DNA of 64,000 bases from Filimonas effusa (lineage in GTDB: Bacteria; Bacteroidota; Bacteroidia; Chitinophagales; Chitinophagaceae): positions 1,674,001-1,738,000 of the forward strand of contig NZ_SDHZ01000001.1 in NCBI RefSeq assembly GCF_004118675.1, given 5' to 3'. A program made the translations under genes and the position numbers. The notes below the pieces were generated by a model that was not told where the DNA came from, ran no database searches, and was given only the letters and a program-made list of their open reading frames with translations. This document shows positions 17,802 through 25,963 of this stretch, piece after piece (the stretch's first letter is position 1; each line of letters starts with the position of its first letter).

Positions 17802-19463
17802 ATGAAATTAAAATATAAAATATTCGTGACTGTGTTGCTGGCTGCGTTTGCAACTACCAGCTGCAACAAGTATCTCGATGTTAACTCAGACAATTCCAAC
17901 CCGCAAGATCCCGATGTGTCATCCGTATTCCCTACCCAGTTGGGTAACATACCACGTGGCCTTCAATATGACGCACGTTATGTAAGCAGGTTTATACAAA
18001 ATTTCGGATCGGCGAGTTCAGGCAGTACCACCGCCATCAACTGGGACAAAATGGGCTTCCAGTCTGCCTCAGACGTTAACGGTGACATCTGGCGTATGAC
18101 CTACTATGGCTTAGGAGCAAACCTCAACTATATTATAACCAAAGGAATAGCGAACGGTCAATGGGATTATGTTGGCGCCGCTTACGCATTAAAGGCCATG
18201 AGCTTCCAGTACACGACAGATTATCATGGCGATATCATTTTCAAAGAAGCCTTCCCGGCAGATGAAAACCAGGTATTTTTTAAGTACGACAACCAGGAAA
18301 CCGTCTACGCCGGTGTTGATTCTCTTTGCCGCATGGCGCTGACATACCTGTCACGTACCGACTACAATCCAAGTGTATCACGCTTATCGAAAGGCGACTA
18401 TGCCTATGATGGCAATGTAGACCGCTGGAAAAAGTTTGTTTATGGATTATTGGCAAGGAACTTCCATCGCATTACCAATAAAGCTTCTTACCAGGCTGAT
18501 AGTGTGATCAAGTATTGCGATCTGTCGCTTGCAAGCGCACAGGATGATTTTGGTATTCCATTCGATGCACAAAAAAATGACGATGCCAACTTCTTCGGGA
18601 TCTTCAGGGATAACCTCACCTTGTTCCGCCAAACCAATTATATCGTTAGCCTGCTCGACGGAACTACGCTTACCGGCACCACAGGCGGCGCCAATATCGA
18701 CCCCAGGATGAAGCATATGTTGAGCCGCTCTGCCGATAGCAGCGGTACCAATAACGGAGGTTATAAAGGTGTTGTAGTGGGCGTAGGCGACCCGCAGTAC
18801 TCCTCCCTGGGCACCAACCGTAAAGCAGTGCCTACACCTTTTGGCGACAGCATCTATGTTATTACCGCCGGCAATTTCTCCGGGTCACAAGGTAAATACC
18901 TGTTTGCCAACAAAGTCGTCATGCCCATCATGACTTCCGCTGAGATACAGTTTATGAAAGCCGAAGCCCTTTTCCGCAAGTCGGACAAGCCTAAAGCGCT
19001 TCTCGCTTATCAGGCCGGTATCAGGCTGCACTTCGACTTTATCAACCGTACCAGCTGGCCACGCGGCAATACGCCCCTCTTCAATGTTACCGCCATTTCA
19101 CCGGCCGAACGGGACGCTTACATGGCCAGCGCCAATGTGAAGCAGATTGCCGATTCACTTACGCTTTCCGATATCATGCTTCAGAAATACATCGCATTAT
19201 ATGGATGGGGTTTCTTTGAAACATGGGTAGATATGCGCAGGTATCATTATACCGACCTCGATCCCAATAAAATTGAACAGGGCATCCAGGTTTACAAGAA
19301 CCTGGTGTTACCCACTTTTGCAGCAGAAAATGCAGGACGGCCTGTTTATCGTGTGCGCCCCCGCTATAACTCAGAGTACATCTGGAATGTGGAGGAACTA
19401 AGGAAAATAGGAGCCATGAACGGCAACTATCACACCTATGAATGCTGGTTCAGTCAGCCTTAA
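17802..19463 (+). CDS. SusD/RagB family nutrient-binding lipoprotein
   Basis: The 553-residue precursor has a lipobox around TTSCNKYLDV (Cys21), which places it on the outer membrane as the lid of the SusC channel. It shows the helical SusD/RagB pattern, with TPR-like helices in the first half and a C-terminal YNSEYIWNVEELRKIGAM. It starts 20 bp after susC. The binding pocket cannot be read for specificity, and no glycoside hydrolase is linked, so the ligand is unknown. Confidence 0.92.
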   Translation: MKLKYKIFVTVLLAAFATTSCNKYLDVNSDNSNPQDPDVSSVFPTQLGNIPRGLQYDARYVSRFIQNFGSASSGSTTAINWDKMGFQSASDVNGDIWRMTYYGLGANLNYIITKGIANGQWDYVGAAYALKAMSFQYTTDYHGDIIFKEAFPADENQVFFKYDNQETVYAGVDSLCRMALTYLSRTDYNPSVSRLSKGDYAYDGNVDRWKKFVYGLLARNFHRITNKASYQADSVIKYCDLSLASAQDDFGIPFDAQKNDDANFFGIFRDNLTLFRQTNYIVSLLDGTTLTGTTGGANIDPRMKHMLSRSADSSGTNNGGYKGVVVGVGDPQYSSLGTNRKAVPTPFGDSIYVITAGNFSGSQGKYLFANKVVMPIMTSAEIQFMKAEALFRKSDKPKALLAYQAGIRLHFDFINRTSWPRGNTPLFNVTAISPAERDAYMASANVKQIADSLTLSDIMLQKYIALYGWGFFETWVDMRRYHYTDLDPNKIEQGIQVYKNLVLPTFAAENAGRPVYRVRPRYNSEYIWNVEELRKIGAMNGNYHTYECWFSQP

Positions 19464-19492
19464 CATTTTCATCATCAGAAAACGAACTACTT

Positions 19493-20266
19493 ATGTACTC
19501 AAAAATATTTTCGGGATTACTGGCAGCCAGCTGTATGTTAATGCTGGGATGTAAGAAAAACGAATTCAGAACCAACGAATATGTAACCCCTAACGGGAAG
19601 GCTTTTGTAAAAGTCGCTTACTTCTCCCCCTACTTCGCAGCGCAACAAGTGCAGGTGTACATCAACGACGAGCGGGTAAGCAATACGATCACTACAAATC
19701 ATACGCCCTTTCCCGGCGGTGGTTATAATACGGGAGGCAACTCCGACAACGGCTACCTGTCGGTGCAGCCCGACTCCAAAGGAACAGCCAATATCATGTT
19801 CGCTACACCCAGTACCGGCACCTCCATTATCGCGAAAGAACTCTTCCGCGTATCGGTTCCCGTTACAACGGGCAAAGAGCAAGTGGTATTCATATGCGAT
19901 ACAGCTGCCAATACAGCGGCATTTACAGTAGATGTAGATACCGAAAGACCTGATTCGGGATACGCACGCTTTAATTTTGTTAACTGTATCCCTAACTCCG
20001 GCCCTATCGACTTCTATTATGCCGATAGCCTGGTTGCCAGCAATATTCCCTACAAAGGATCAAAAGCTTTTGTAAACCTGCCCCTGAAAGCAGCTCCTGT
20101 CCTGAAAATGTGTCAAACAGGAACTACTACTATAATAGGAGCAGCTTACACGTTCACAAATATCGGCAACCAGAAAATATATTCCATGTTAGGACGTGGT
20201 TATGCAGGCATTGCATCCACAGACGGCCAGAGAACGCCCAAGGTATCATTGGTAATTGTGAAATAA
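19493..20266 (+). CDS. DUF4397 domain lipoprotein
   Basis: This 257-residue precursor starts at 19493 with a lipoprotein signal ending LMLGCKKNEF. It has one or two DUF4397 beta-sandwich modules, seen as AFVKVAYFSPYFAAQQVQVYIND and later GYARFNFVNCIPNSGPIDFYYADSLV. DUF4397 proteins are often encoded with SusCD systems and are thought to be surface-exposed. Exact function is unknown. An alternative upstream start (19442) overlaps susD and lacks a signal peptide. Confidence 0.78.
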   Translation: MYSKIFSGLLAASCMLMLGCKKNEFRTNEYVTPNGKAFVKVAYFSPYFAAQQVQVYINDERVSNTITTNHTPFPGGGYNTGGNSDNGYLSVQPDSKGTANIMFATPSTGTSIIAKELFRVSVPVTTGKEQVVFICDTAANTAAFTVDVDTERPDSGYARFNFVNCIPNSGPIDFYYADSLVASNIPYKGSKAFVNLPLKAAPVLKMCQTGTTTIIGAAYTFTNIGNQKIYSMLGRGYAGIASTDGQRTPKVSLVIVK

Positions 20267-20287
20267 ATATCCATAAACTATTCAGGT

Positions 20288-21217
20288 ATGAAACGAGTAA
20301 AATCAATATATATACATCTGTTATCGGCTGGTTTGATAATGCTGTCACTTAACAGCTGCAGCAAAGACGATGACAACACACTTCCCATTAATACACTGGA
20401 AACGCTTGTAGCGCAGGATAGCAGCCTCAGCATTTTTAACGCAGTTCTCAAGGAAACAGGTTTAATCACCTTTGCCCAGGGACCTGGCCCGTTTACGTTC
20501 TTTGCACCCAGTAACACTGCTTACAAAAAATATGGCATCAACTCCGTTGCAGATGTTAAACTGGTAAACATCGATACCCTGAGAGTGAATACCACCTGGC
20601 TTATCGCAGCAGGTTCCCGGACATCGGATGCACTTATAGGGAGCGGACTTACCATATCAACACAGGTGGGTTCCTCTATTTTTGCCCAGGCCTACAACAA
20701 CGATGTTTATTTCAATGGACTGAAGGCAGTAAAAAAAGATATCAGCGCTTCCAATGGAACCATGTTCGTATTGGATTCGTACATGGCGCCTACAGTAGGA
20801 TCAACCAGCGTTACGTTAGGCCGTTATTCCGGCAATCCTTTCAAACTGTTCCTGCAGGCGGCAACCAGGGCTTCCTTAACCAGTACCAGTACCGGTATCA
20901 ATAAAACCACCACTACCCTGTTTGCGCCCACCAATACTGCTATGCTGGCAGCGGGTTACGATTCCGTGACCATCAGTAAAACAGCTGTAGCAACGCTGGC
21001 AAACCTTGTTAAATATCATACGATAGGGGCTGTTAATTTCAGGTTTGCCCTGCAAAGCGCCGCCTATAAAACAGACCAGGGCAATGCTGTTACTTTAAAT
21101 ATGTCCGCAGCCACTCCTACCGTTACCGGGAGAACAAATACTGCCCAGATCATTAGTTTCGATCAACCAACCAATAACGGAGTGATTCACGCTATCGATA
21201 AGGTGCTGATTCCTTAA
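20288..21217 (+). CDS. Fasciclin (FAS1) domain lipoprotein, two domains
   Basis: The 309-residue precursor has a lipobox LNSCSKDDDN. It has two FAS1 domains, each with the conserved FTFFAPSNTAY or TTLFAPTNTAM strand and a terminal His-containing turn (NGVIHAIDKVLIP in the second). FAS1 domains mediate adhesion or glycan contact in many organisms. As the last gene of the SusCD-DUF4397 operon it may be a surface accessory of that system. A strong terminator follows. Confidence 0.88.
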   Translation: MKRVKSIYIHLLSAGLIMLSLNSCSKDDDNTLPINTLETLVAQDSSLSIFNAVLKETGLITFAQGPGPFTFFAPSNTAYKKYGINSVADVKLVNIDTLRVNTTWLIAAGSRTSDALIGSGLTISTQVGSSIFAQAYNNDVYFNGLKAVKKDISASNGTMFVLDSYMAPTVGSTSVTLGRYSGNPFKLFLQAATRASLTSTSTGINKTTTTLFAPTNTAMLAAGYDSVTISKTAVATLANLVKYHTIGAVNFRFALQSAAYKTDQGNAVTLNMSAATPTVTGRTNTAQIISFDQPTNNGVIHAIDKVLIP

Positions 21218-21253
21218 CGGATCCGGAGCGCCATTGTAGAAATCCCCCCAAAA

Positions 21254-21291
21254 CGGCCGTATCACCCCTGTGATATGGCCGCTTTTCATTT
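21254..21291 (+). terminator. Intrinsic terminator of the SusCD operon
   Basis: CGGCCGTATCAC (21254-21265) pairs with GTGATATGGCCG (21270-21281) over 12 bp with one G-U pair and a 4-nt loop. The U-rich tail CTTTTCATTTT follows. The core GGCCGTATCA recurs in the terminator after araA at 27509. Confidence 0.85.
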
Positions 21292-21307
21292 TCCGCACCC
21301 TGTACGC

Positions 21308-21412
21308 CACAGCATACCACCCCCATATCACAGCATTCCACCCCCATATCACAGCATTCCACCCCCATATCACAGCATACCACCAGCATATCACAGCATA
21401 CCACCAGCATAT
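21308..21412. repeat. Tandem array of five 21-bp units
   Basis: Units of 21 bp start at 21308, 21329, 21350, 21371 and 21392. They share CACAGCATACCAC and CATAT, with centre variants CCCC and AG. The junctions contain CCATATCACAG, the reverse complement of 21268-21278 in the preceding terminator stem. The unit length keeps several frames open on both strands, but no start, codon bias or family match supports a protein. Confidence 0.9.
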
Positions 21413-21560
21413 CACAGCTATCATACAGCTATATCATCGCTATACGATAGCTATACCATAAGTATAACTTAATCACACCTGAATCGCAGTAACATCGCAC
21501 GTGCATCGCACTTGCCTGCCACGGTCCTGCCCCGGTCCTGCCTTCGGTCCCGCCCCGGAA
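21413..21560. repeat. Degenerate short repeats phased at 10-12 bp
   Basis: After the 21-bp array the sequence continues as short repeats: AGCTAT-like words at about 21417, 21428 and 21448, ATCGCA at 21483, 21494 and 21505, then CGGTCC at 21522, 21533 and 21545. Spacings are close to one helical turn. No gene or known element is visible here. From 21561 to 21690 I see only unremarkable GC-rich sequence. Confidence 0.55.
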
Positions 21561-21692
21561 GGCCTGCTTTTTCTCACTGAAACCTGCCGCGAAGCATTTA
21601 TTCAGTCCTCCCGCCCCACCAATAGAAACCCACCTTTCAGGCCGGTCGTATTTGTTTAAGTAAATCCTAAAGCCGGCGGACAGTCTATAATA

Positions 21693-21724
21693 TTAGCCTT
21701 AAATACTTATTTTAGCCCTAAATA
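21693..21724 (+). promoter_or_regulatory. Direct repeats upstream of the AraC-type regulator
   Basis: TTAGCCTTAAATA (21693-21705) and TTAGCCCTAAATA (21712-21724) are 13-bp direct repeats with one mismatch and 19-bp spacing, ending 16 bp before the start codon at 21741. AraC-type proteins often bind such paired direct repeats about two helical turns apart, so autoregulation is a reasonable guess. Confidence 0.45.
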
Positions 21725-21740
21725 AAGCATAAATAGCTGA

Positions 21741-22610
21741 ATGAAACCCCAATTGTTGAAAGTGGCAAAAGGAGCCCAACACTCCTTCAGCGTGCGGAGA
21801 GATACGGTTCCCCATACCAATAACCGGTGGCATTACCACCCGGAGGTGGAGCTTATTCACTTTAAAAAAGGCAATGGAACACAGTTCATAGGCGATAATA
21901 TCAAACGCTTCAAATCGGGTGACCTGGTGATGATAGGCGCCCATTTACCACATTACTGGCGGTTTGACGACGAATATTTCGGAGAGCAGCAGAAGCTTCA
22001 GGCCGATTCGCGCGTAGCTCATTTCAGAGAAAATTTCTGGGGCGAAACCTTTCTTAACCTTCCCGAGAATGTTAAGATCAAATCCGTGCTCGAAAAAGCA
22101 AGGCGTGGCATCCAGGTAACAGGCAAACCCAAACAGGAGATCGCAGAACTGCTGGAGCAGCTGGTTCAGACTGAGGGGCCGGAGCGTATTTTTCTGCTGA
22201 TGAATATACTCGTGATCCTGGCCAATATCCCCCAGCTTAACCTCATCTCTTCCATAGGGTTCAAATATGATTTCCTGGAGTCGGAAAACGACCGCATCAA
22301 TGATATCTATGAATATTCGGTGAAAAATTTCAGGCAGAAGATCCAGCTCGAAGAAATCGCCGCCGTCGCTAATATAAGTCCCAACTCATTCTGCCGTTAT
22401 TTTAAATCACGGACCCGGAAAACCTACTCCCAGTTTATGCTGGAAATAAGGGTGGGCCATGCCTGCAAGCTTCTTATCGACAATAAGGTGAGCATTAAAC
22501 AGGTGTGTTACGAAAGTGGCTTTAATAACTTTACCGGCTTCTACAAATATTTTAAAAAAATTACCGGCAAAAGCCCCCTCAACTATCAAAAAGAATACAC
22601 TGCAGGCTAA
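21741..22610 (+). CDS. AraC family transcriptional regulator with N-terminal cupin
   Basis: The 289-residue protein has a sugar-sensing cupin half with a His-rich strand (NRWHYHPEVELIHFKKGNG and GAHLPHYWRFDDEYFG). Its C-terminal AraC-type double HTH (about 190-286) includes IQLEEIAAVANISPNSFCRYFK and VCYESGFNNFTGFYKYFKKI. It lies 70 bp before the Nudix regulator and upstream of araBDA, so it may respond to arabinose or a related sugar. AraC members of this type in Bacteroidota also serve other pathways, so the ligand is uncertain. Confidence 0.88.
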   Translation: MKPQLLKVAKGAQHSFSVRRDTVPHTNNRWHYHPEVELIHFKKGNGTQFIGDNIKRFKSGDLVMIGAHLPHYWRFDDEYFGEQQKLQADSRVAHFRENFWGETFLNLPENVKIKSVLEKARRGIQVTGKPKQEIAELLEQLVQTEGPERIFLLMNILVILANIPQLNLISSIGFKYDFLESENDRINDIYEYSVKNFRQKIQLEEIAAVANISPNSFCRYFKSRTRKTYSQFMLEIRVGHACKLLIDNKVSIKQVCYESGFNNFTGFYKYFKKITGKSPLNYQKEYTAG

Positions 22611-22679
22611 AAAGCAATGAATCGTTGATTTTACACTAAATTTATTTTTTTATTGCTAAAGCCTTACCAGAGCCAACAT

Positions 22680-23384
22680 ATGACACGTTATAGCCGGCAA
22701 CATAAGATAGTAGTAGCAGTGGACTGTATTATTTTCGGATTCGACGGGCAGGAGTTAAAACTGTTATTGATAAAAAGAGGATTCGAACCAGAAAAGGGGA
22801 AATGGAGCCTTATGGGAGGTTTTGTACAACCCGCCGAGAGCTTTGAAGAAGCTGCCAGCCGTGTATTACATCAGCTTACCGGGCTCGAGAATGTATATAT
22901 GGAACAGCTTTATGCCTTTGGTGATCCTCATCGCGACCCTACGGAAAGAACAGCCTCTATCACCTACTTCAGCCTTATAGACATCCATAAATACGAGAAG
23001 CAGATAAGCGACGAATATCATGCAGAATGGTTTCCTGTAAACCAGGTTCCTGATCTCATCTTCGACCACCCGGCCATGATAAAAATGGCCAAGGAAAAAC
23101 TGCGTTATAAAGCTGCCATCCACCCCATCCTGTTCGAACTATTGCCGGAAAAATTTACGCTGCCCCAGTTGCAAAACCTGTACGAAGGCATTTACGACAC
23201 CGTACTGGATAAAAGGAATTTCAGCCGTAAAGTATTATCTACCGGCCTGTTAATCAAGCAAAAAGAAAAGGAAAAGGCCAGTTCCAAGAAAGGAGCGTTC
23301 TACTTTAAACTGGATAAAAAGAAATACCAGAAGAAGTTTGATGCCTTCCTCAACTTTATTCCCAACCCCGATAACCTTAAATAG
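22680..23384 (+). CDS. Nudix-fold transcriptional regulator, probable arabinose regulator
   Basis: The 234-residue protein has a Nudix-like domain (about 10-140) in which the Nudix box is degenerate (LMGGFVQPAESFEEAASRVL lacks the REXXEE core), so hydrolysis is unlikely. A C-terminal winged-helix segment follows (FTLPQLQNLYEGIYDTVLDKRNFSRKVL). This is the NrtR/AraR architecture, and a Nudix-fold arabinose regulator is known in Bacteroides. Position directly before araBDA supports the same role. I chose the ATG at 22680; the frame also opens at a TTG at 22653. Confidence 0.85.
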   Translation: MTRYSRQHKIVVAVDCIIFGFDGQELKLLLIKRGFEPEKGKWSLMGGFVQPAESFEEAASRVLHQLTGLENVYMEQLYAFGDPHRDPTERTASITYFSLIDIHKYEKQISDEYHAEWFPVNQVPDLIFDHPAMIKMAKEKLRYKAAIHPILFELLPEKFTLPQLQNLYEGIYDTVLDKRNFSRKVLSTGLLIKQKEKEKASSKKGAFYFKLDKKKYQKKFDAFLNFIPNPDNLK

Positions 23385-23437
23385 GCTTCTTCGTACTGAT
23401 TTAAAGTTACTTTAACCTATAACGGGCGAATAAAATT

Positions 23438-23472
23438 TTGTAATGTTAGGCTACAAGTGTTATTTTGACACT
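23438..23472 (+). promoter_or_regulatory. araBDA promoter with overlapping inverted-repeat operator
   Basis: TTG at 23438-23440 and TTATTTTG at 23460-23467 have 19-nt spacing and fit the Bacteroidota -33/-7 pattern. An inverted repeat, AGTGT (23456-23460) and ACACT (23468-23472), straddles the -7 box. The adjoining word ACACTAAATT recurs at about 22633, just upstream of the Nudix regulator gene. These are the features expected of an autoregulated repressor operator. Confidence 0.55.
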
Positions 23473-23482
23473 AAATTGCCAT

Positions 23483-23502
23483 ATGAAGCTGGAAGGCTTC
23501 AT
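23483..23502 (+). other. Hairpin in the araB leader
   Basis: ATGAAGC (23483-23489) pairs with GCTTCAT (23496-23502) around a 6-nt loop, 32 bp before the araB start. It would form in the mRNA leader. Its role is unknown. Confidence 0.4.
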
Positions 23503-23534
23503 CCGACAAATCACGTTAAACAATCTAAACACGG

Positions 23535-25205
23535 ATGAATCAGGAAACTTTTGTGATAGGCGTTGACTACGGTACAGATTCAGTCAGGTCTATTCTCGTA
23601 AATGCAACAAACGGTCAGGAAATAGCCTCTTCCGTTTTTTATTACCCCCGTTGGAAAGCAGGAAAATACTGTGATCCTTCTGCGAACCAGTTCCGCCAGC
23701 ACCCGCTGGATTATGTTGAAGGACTGGAACATACCATCAAACATTGTCTTCAGCAGGCTGGCAGCGATATCGCCGCCAAAGTAAAAGCCATTTCAATCGA
23801 CACTACCGGCTCTACTCCTGTAGCTGTTGACGAAAACGGTACCCCCCTGGCTTTGACACCTGGCTTTGAAGAAAACCCACATGCCATGTTCGTGTTGTGG
23901 AAAGATCATACCGCTGTAAAAGAAGCAGCAGAGATCAATGCACATGCTACAAAGTTCGATACCAATTATCTCCAGTTCGTTGGTGGCATCTATTCTTCAG
24001 AATGGTTCTGGTCTAAATTATTACGTACGCTGCGTGTCGATGAAAAAGTACGCAACGCCTGCCAAAGCTGGGTGGAACATTGCGACTGGATTCCCTTCCT
24101 GCTGACAGGAGGCAAAAAAGCATCGGAGATGAAACGCAGTATCTGCGCAGCAGGACACAAAGCACTCTGGGCTGCTGAATGGGGCGGATTACCTCCTGAA
24201 GAGTTCTTTAGTTCTCTCGATCCATTATTGAATGGTTATACAAAGAAATTGTTTACAGAAGCGCTTCCTTCCGATAAAGCGGCAGGTAAACTTAGCCAGG
24301 AATGGGCAACTAAACTTGGCCTTTCTACCGACGTAGTTGTTGGTGTTGGCGCTTTTGATGCACATATGGGTGCTGTAGGCGGTCAGATCGAACCTTATCA
24401 CCTGAGCAAAGTAATGGGTACCTCAACCTGCGATATGCTCGTAGCTCCAACCAAAGAAGTGGATGGCATCCTGGTAAAAGGTATCTGCGGACAGGTGCCT
24501 GGTTCCGTGATTCCCGGCATGATGGGCATGGAAGCTGGTCAGTCGGCTTTTGGCGACTGCTATGCATGGTTCAGGCAGGTACTGGCCTGGCCTTTAAACG
24601 AGGTGTTAAGCAAAACCAGCCTGGTAGACGCAGAAACGGCAAAGGCCCTTGCCGCCGAAGCCATAGACAGGATCATCCCTACATTAGATAAAAAAGCTGC
24701 TGAATTACCACTGGATGAAAACAGCGTCTTAGGTGTAGACTGGCTGAACGGCCGTCGTACCCCCGACGCCAACCAGGAGTTGAAAGGCGCTCTTGCCGGC
24801 CTGAACCTTGGCAGCAATGCCGTGGTTATTTTCAGGGCTATTGTTGAAGCCACCTGCTTTGGTGCAAAATCTATTGTAGACCGTTTCAACAGCGAAGGCG
24901 TTACTGTAAAAGGACTTATTGGTATGGGTGGCGTAGCCAAGAAATCGCCTTTCATCATGCAGATGATGGCAGACGTTATGAATATGCCTATCCGTATACA
25001 CAAATCGGAACAAACCTGTGCAGTAGGTGCAGCCATGTTTGCCGCTACTGCAGCCGGCATCTACGATAAAGTAGAAGATGCGATGAAAGCAATGGGACAA
25101 GGTTTCGATGCCGAATATTTCCCTGATGCTGCAAGAGCAGCTATTTATGCCAAACGTTATGAAAAATACAAGGCATTAGGCAAGTTTGTAGAATCATTGA
25201 ATTAA
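23535..25205 (+). CDS. araB: Ribulokinase
   Basis: The 556-residue FGGY-family kinase phosphorylates L-ribulose to L-ribulose 5-phosphate. The N-terminal phosphate-binding loop GVDYGTDSVRSILVN, the central VVGVGAFDAHMGAVGGQI and the C-terminal FGGY signature region GLIGMGGVAKKSPFIMQMMADVM are all present. Length matches AraB. It is the first gene of araBDA and begins 150 bp after the Nudix regulator, behind the promoter/operator at 23438-23472. Confidence 0.96.
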   Translation: MNQETFVIGVDYGTDSVRSILVNATNGQEIASSVFYYPRWKAGKYCDPSANQFRQHPLDYVEGLEHTIKHCLQQAGSDIAAKVKAISIDTTGSTPVAVDENGTPLALTPGFEENPHAMFVLWKDHTAVKEAAEINAHATKFDTNYLQFVGGIYSSEWFWSKLLRTLRVDEKVRNACQSWVEHCDWIPFLLTGGKKASEMKRSICAAGHKALWAAEWGGLPPEEFFSSLDPLLNGYTKKLFTEALPSDKAAGKLSQEWATKLGLSTDVVVGVGAFDAHMGAVGGQIEPYHLSKVMGTSTCDMLVAPTKEVDGILVKGICGQVPGSVIPGMMGMEAGQSAFGDCYAWFRQVLAWPLNEVLSKTSLVDAETAKALAAEAIDRIIPTLDKKAAELPLDENSVLGVDWLNGRRTPDANQELKGALAGLNLGSNAVVIFRAIVEATCFGAKSIVDRFNSEGVTVKGLIGMGGVAKKSPFIMQMMADVMNMPIRIHKSEQTCAVGAAMFAATAAGIYDKVEDAMKAMGQGFDAEYFPDAARAAIYAKRYEKYKALGKFVESLN

Positions 25206-25215
25206 ACCCGTTATA

Positions 25216-25911
25216 ATGAGCTATCAGCACATACAGGAAGCTGCGTATGAAGCAAACATGCAGCTTCCTAAATTAGGACTTGTATTATTCACTTTTGGAA
25301 ATGTGAGTGCAGCCGACAGGGCAGCAGGCGTATTTGCCATCAAGCCCAGCGGCGTTCCTTACGAGGAGCTCACACCGGCTAAAATGGTGATCGTTGACTT
25401 CGATGGCAAAACCGTTGAAGGCAACCTGCGTCCTTCTTCCGATACCCTTACCCATGCCGTATTATACAAACATTGGGAAAATATCGGCGGTATTGTACAT
25501 ACACATTCTACCTATGCTACAGCCTGGGCTCAAAGTCAGCGCGACATCCCTATTTACGGCACCACCCATGCCGATCATAACACTGTCGATATTCCCTGCG
25601 CACCTCCCATGGATGATGTAATGATCCAGGGCGATTATGAGTACCAGACGGGCTTCCAGATCATGAATGCCCTGAAGGAAAGGAATCTTAGCTATGAAGA
25701 AATTGAAATGATCCTGGTAGGCAACCATGCTCCTTTTACCTGGGGTAAAACACCTGCCAAAGCGGTATATAACAGTGCAGTGCTGGAAACAGTAGCTAAA
25801 ATGGCCCTGTTGACAGAACAGATCAGGCCCGATGTTCCCCGTTTGAAAGATGCTTTGATCAAAAAGCACTTCGAGCGCAAACATGGTCCAAACTCTTATT
25901 ACGGTCAGTAG
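25216..25911 (+). CDS. araD: L-ribulose-5-phosphate 4-epimerase
   Basis: This 231-residue class II aldolase-fold enzyme converts L-ribulose 5-phosphate to D-xylulose 5-phosphate. The zinc ligands are His95 and His97 (VHTHSTYA) and His171 (VGNHAPFTWGK), the same numbering as the E. coli enzyme. The phosphate-binding GNVSAADR motif is also present. It starts 10 bp after araB. Confidence 0.96.
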   Translation: MSYQHIQEAAYEANMQLPKLGLVLFTFGNVSAADRAAGVFAIKPSGVPYEELTPAKMVIVDFDGKTVEGNLRPSSDTLTHAVLYKHWENIGGIVHTHSTYATAWAQSQRDIPIYGTTHADHNTVDIPCAPPMDDVMIQGDYEYQTGFQIMNALKERNLSYEEIEMILVGNHAPFTWGKTPAKAVYNSAVLETVAKMALLTEQIRPDVPRLKDALIKKHFERKHGPNSYYGQ

Positions 25912-25963
25912 CAGCTGACACAAGAACAATTCACAACATTCAACACTTTTAAAATAAACACTA

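Noticed and set aside
21095-21472. Open frames of 63-109 codons on both strands across the 21-bp repeats
   Set aside because: The repeat period is a multiple of three and lacks stops by chance, so frames stay open on both strands; there is no codon bias, signal or family sequence.
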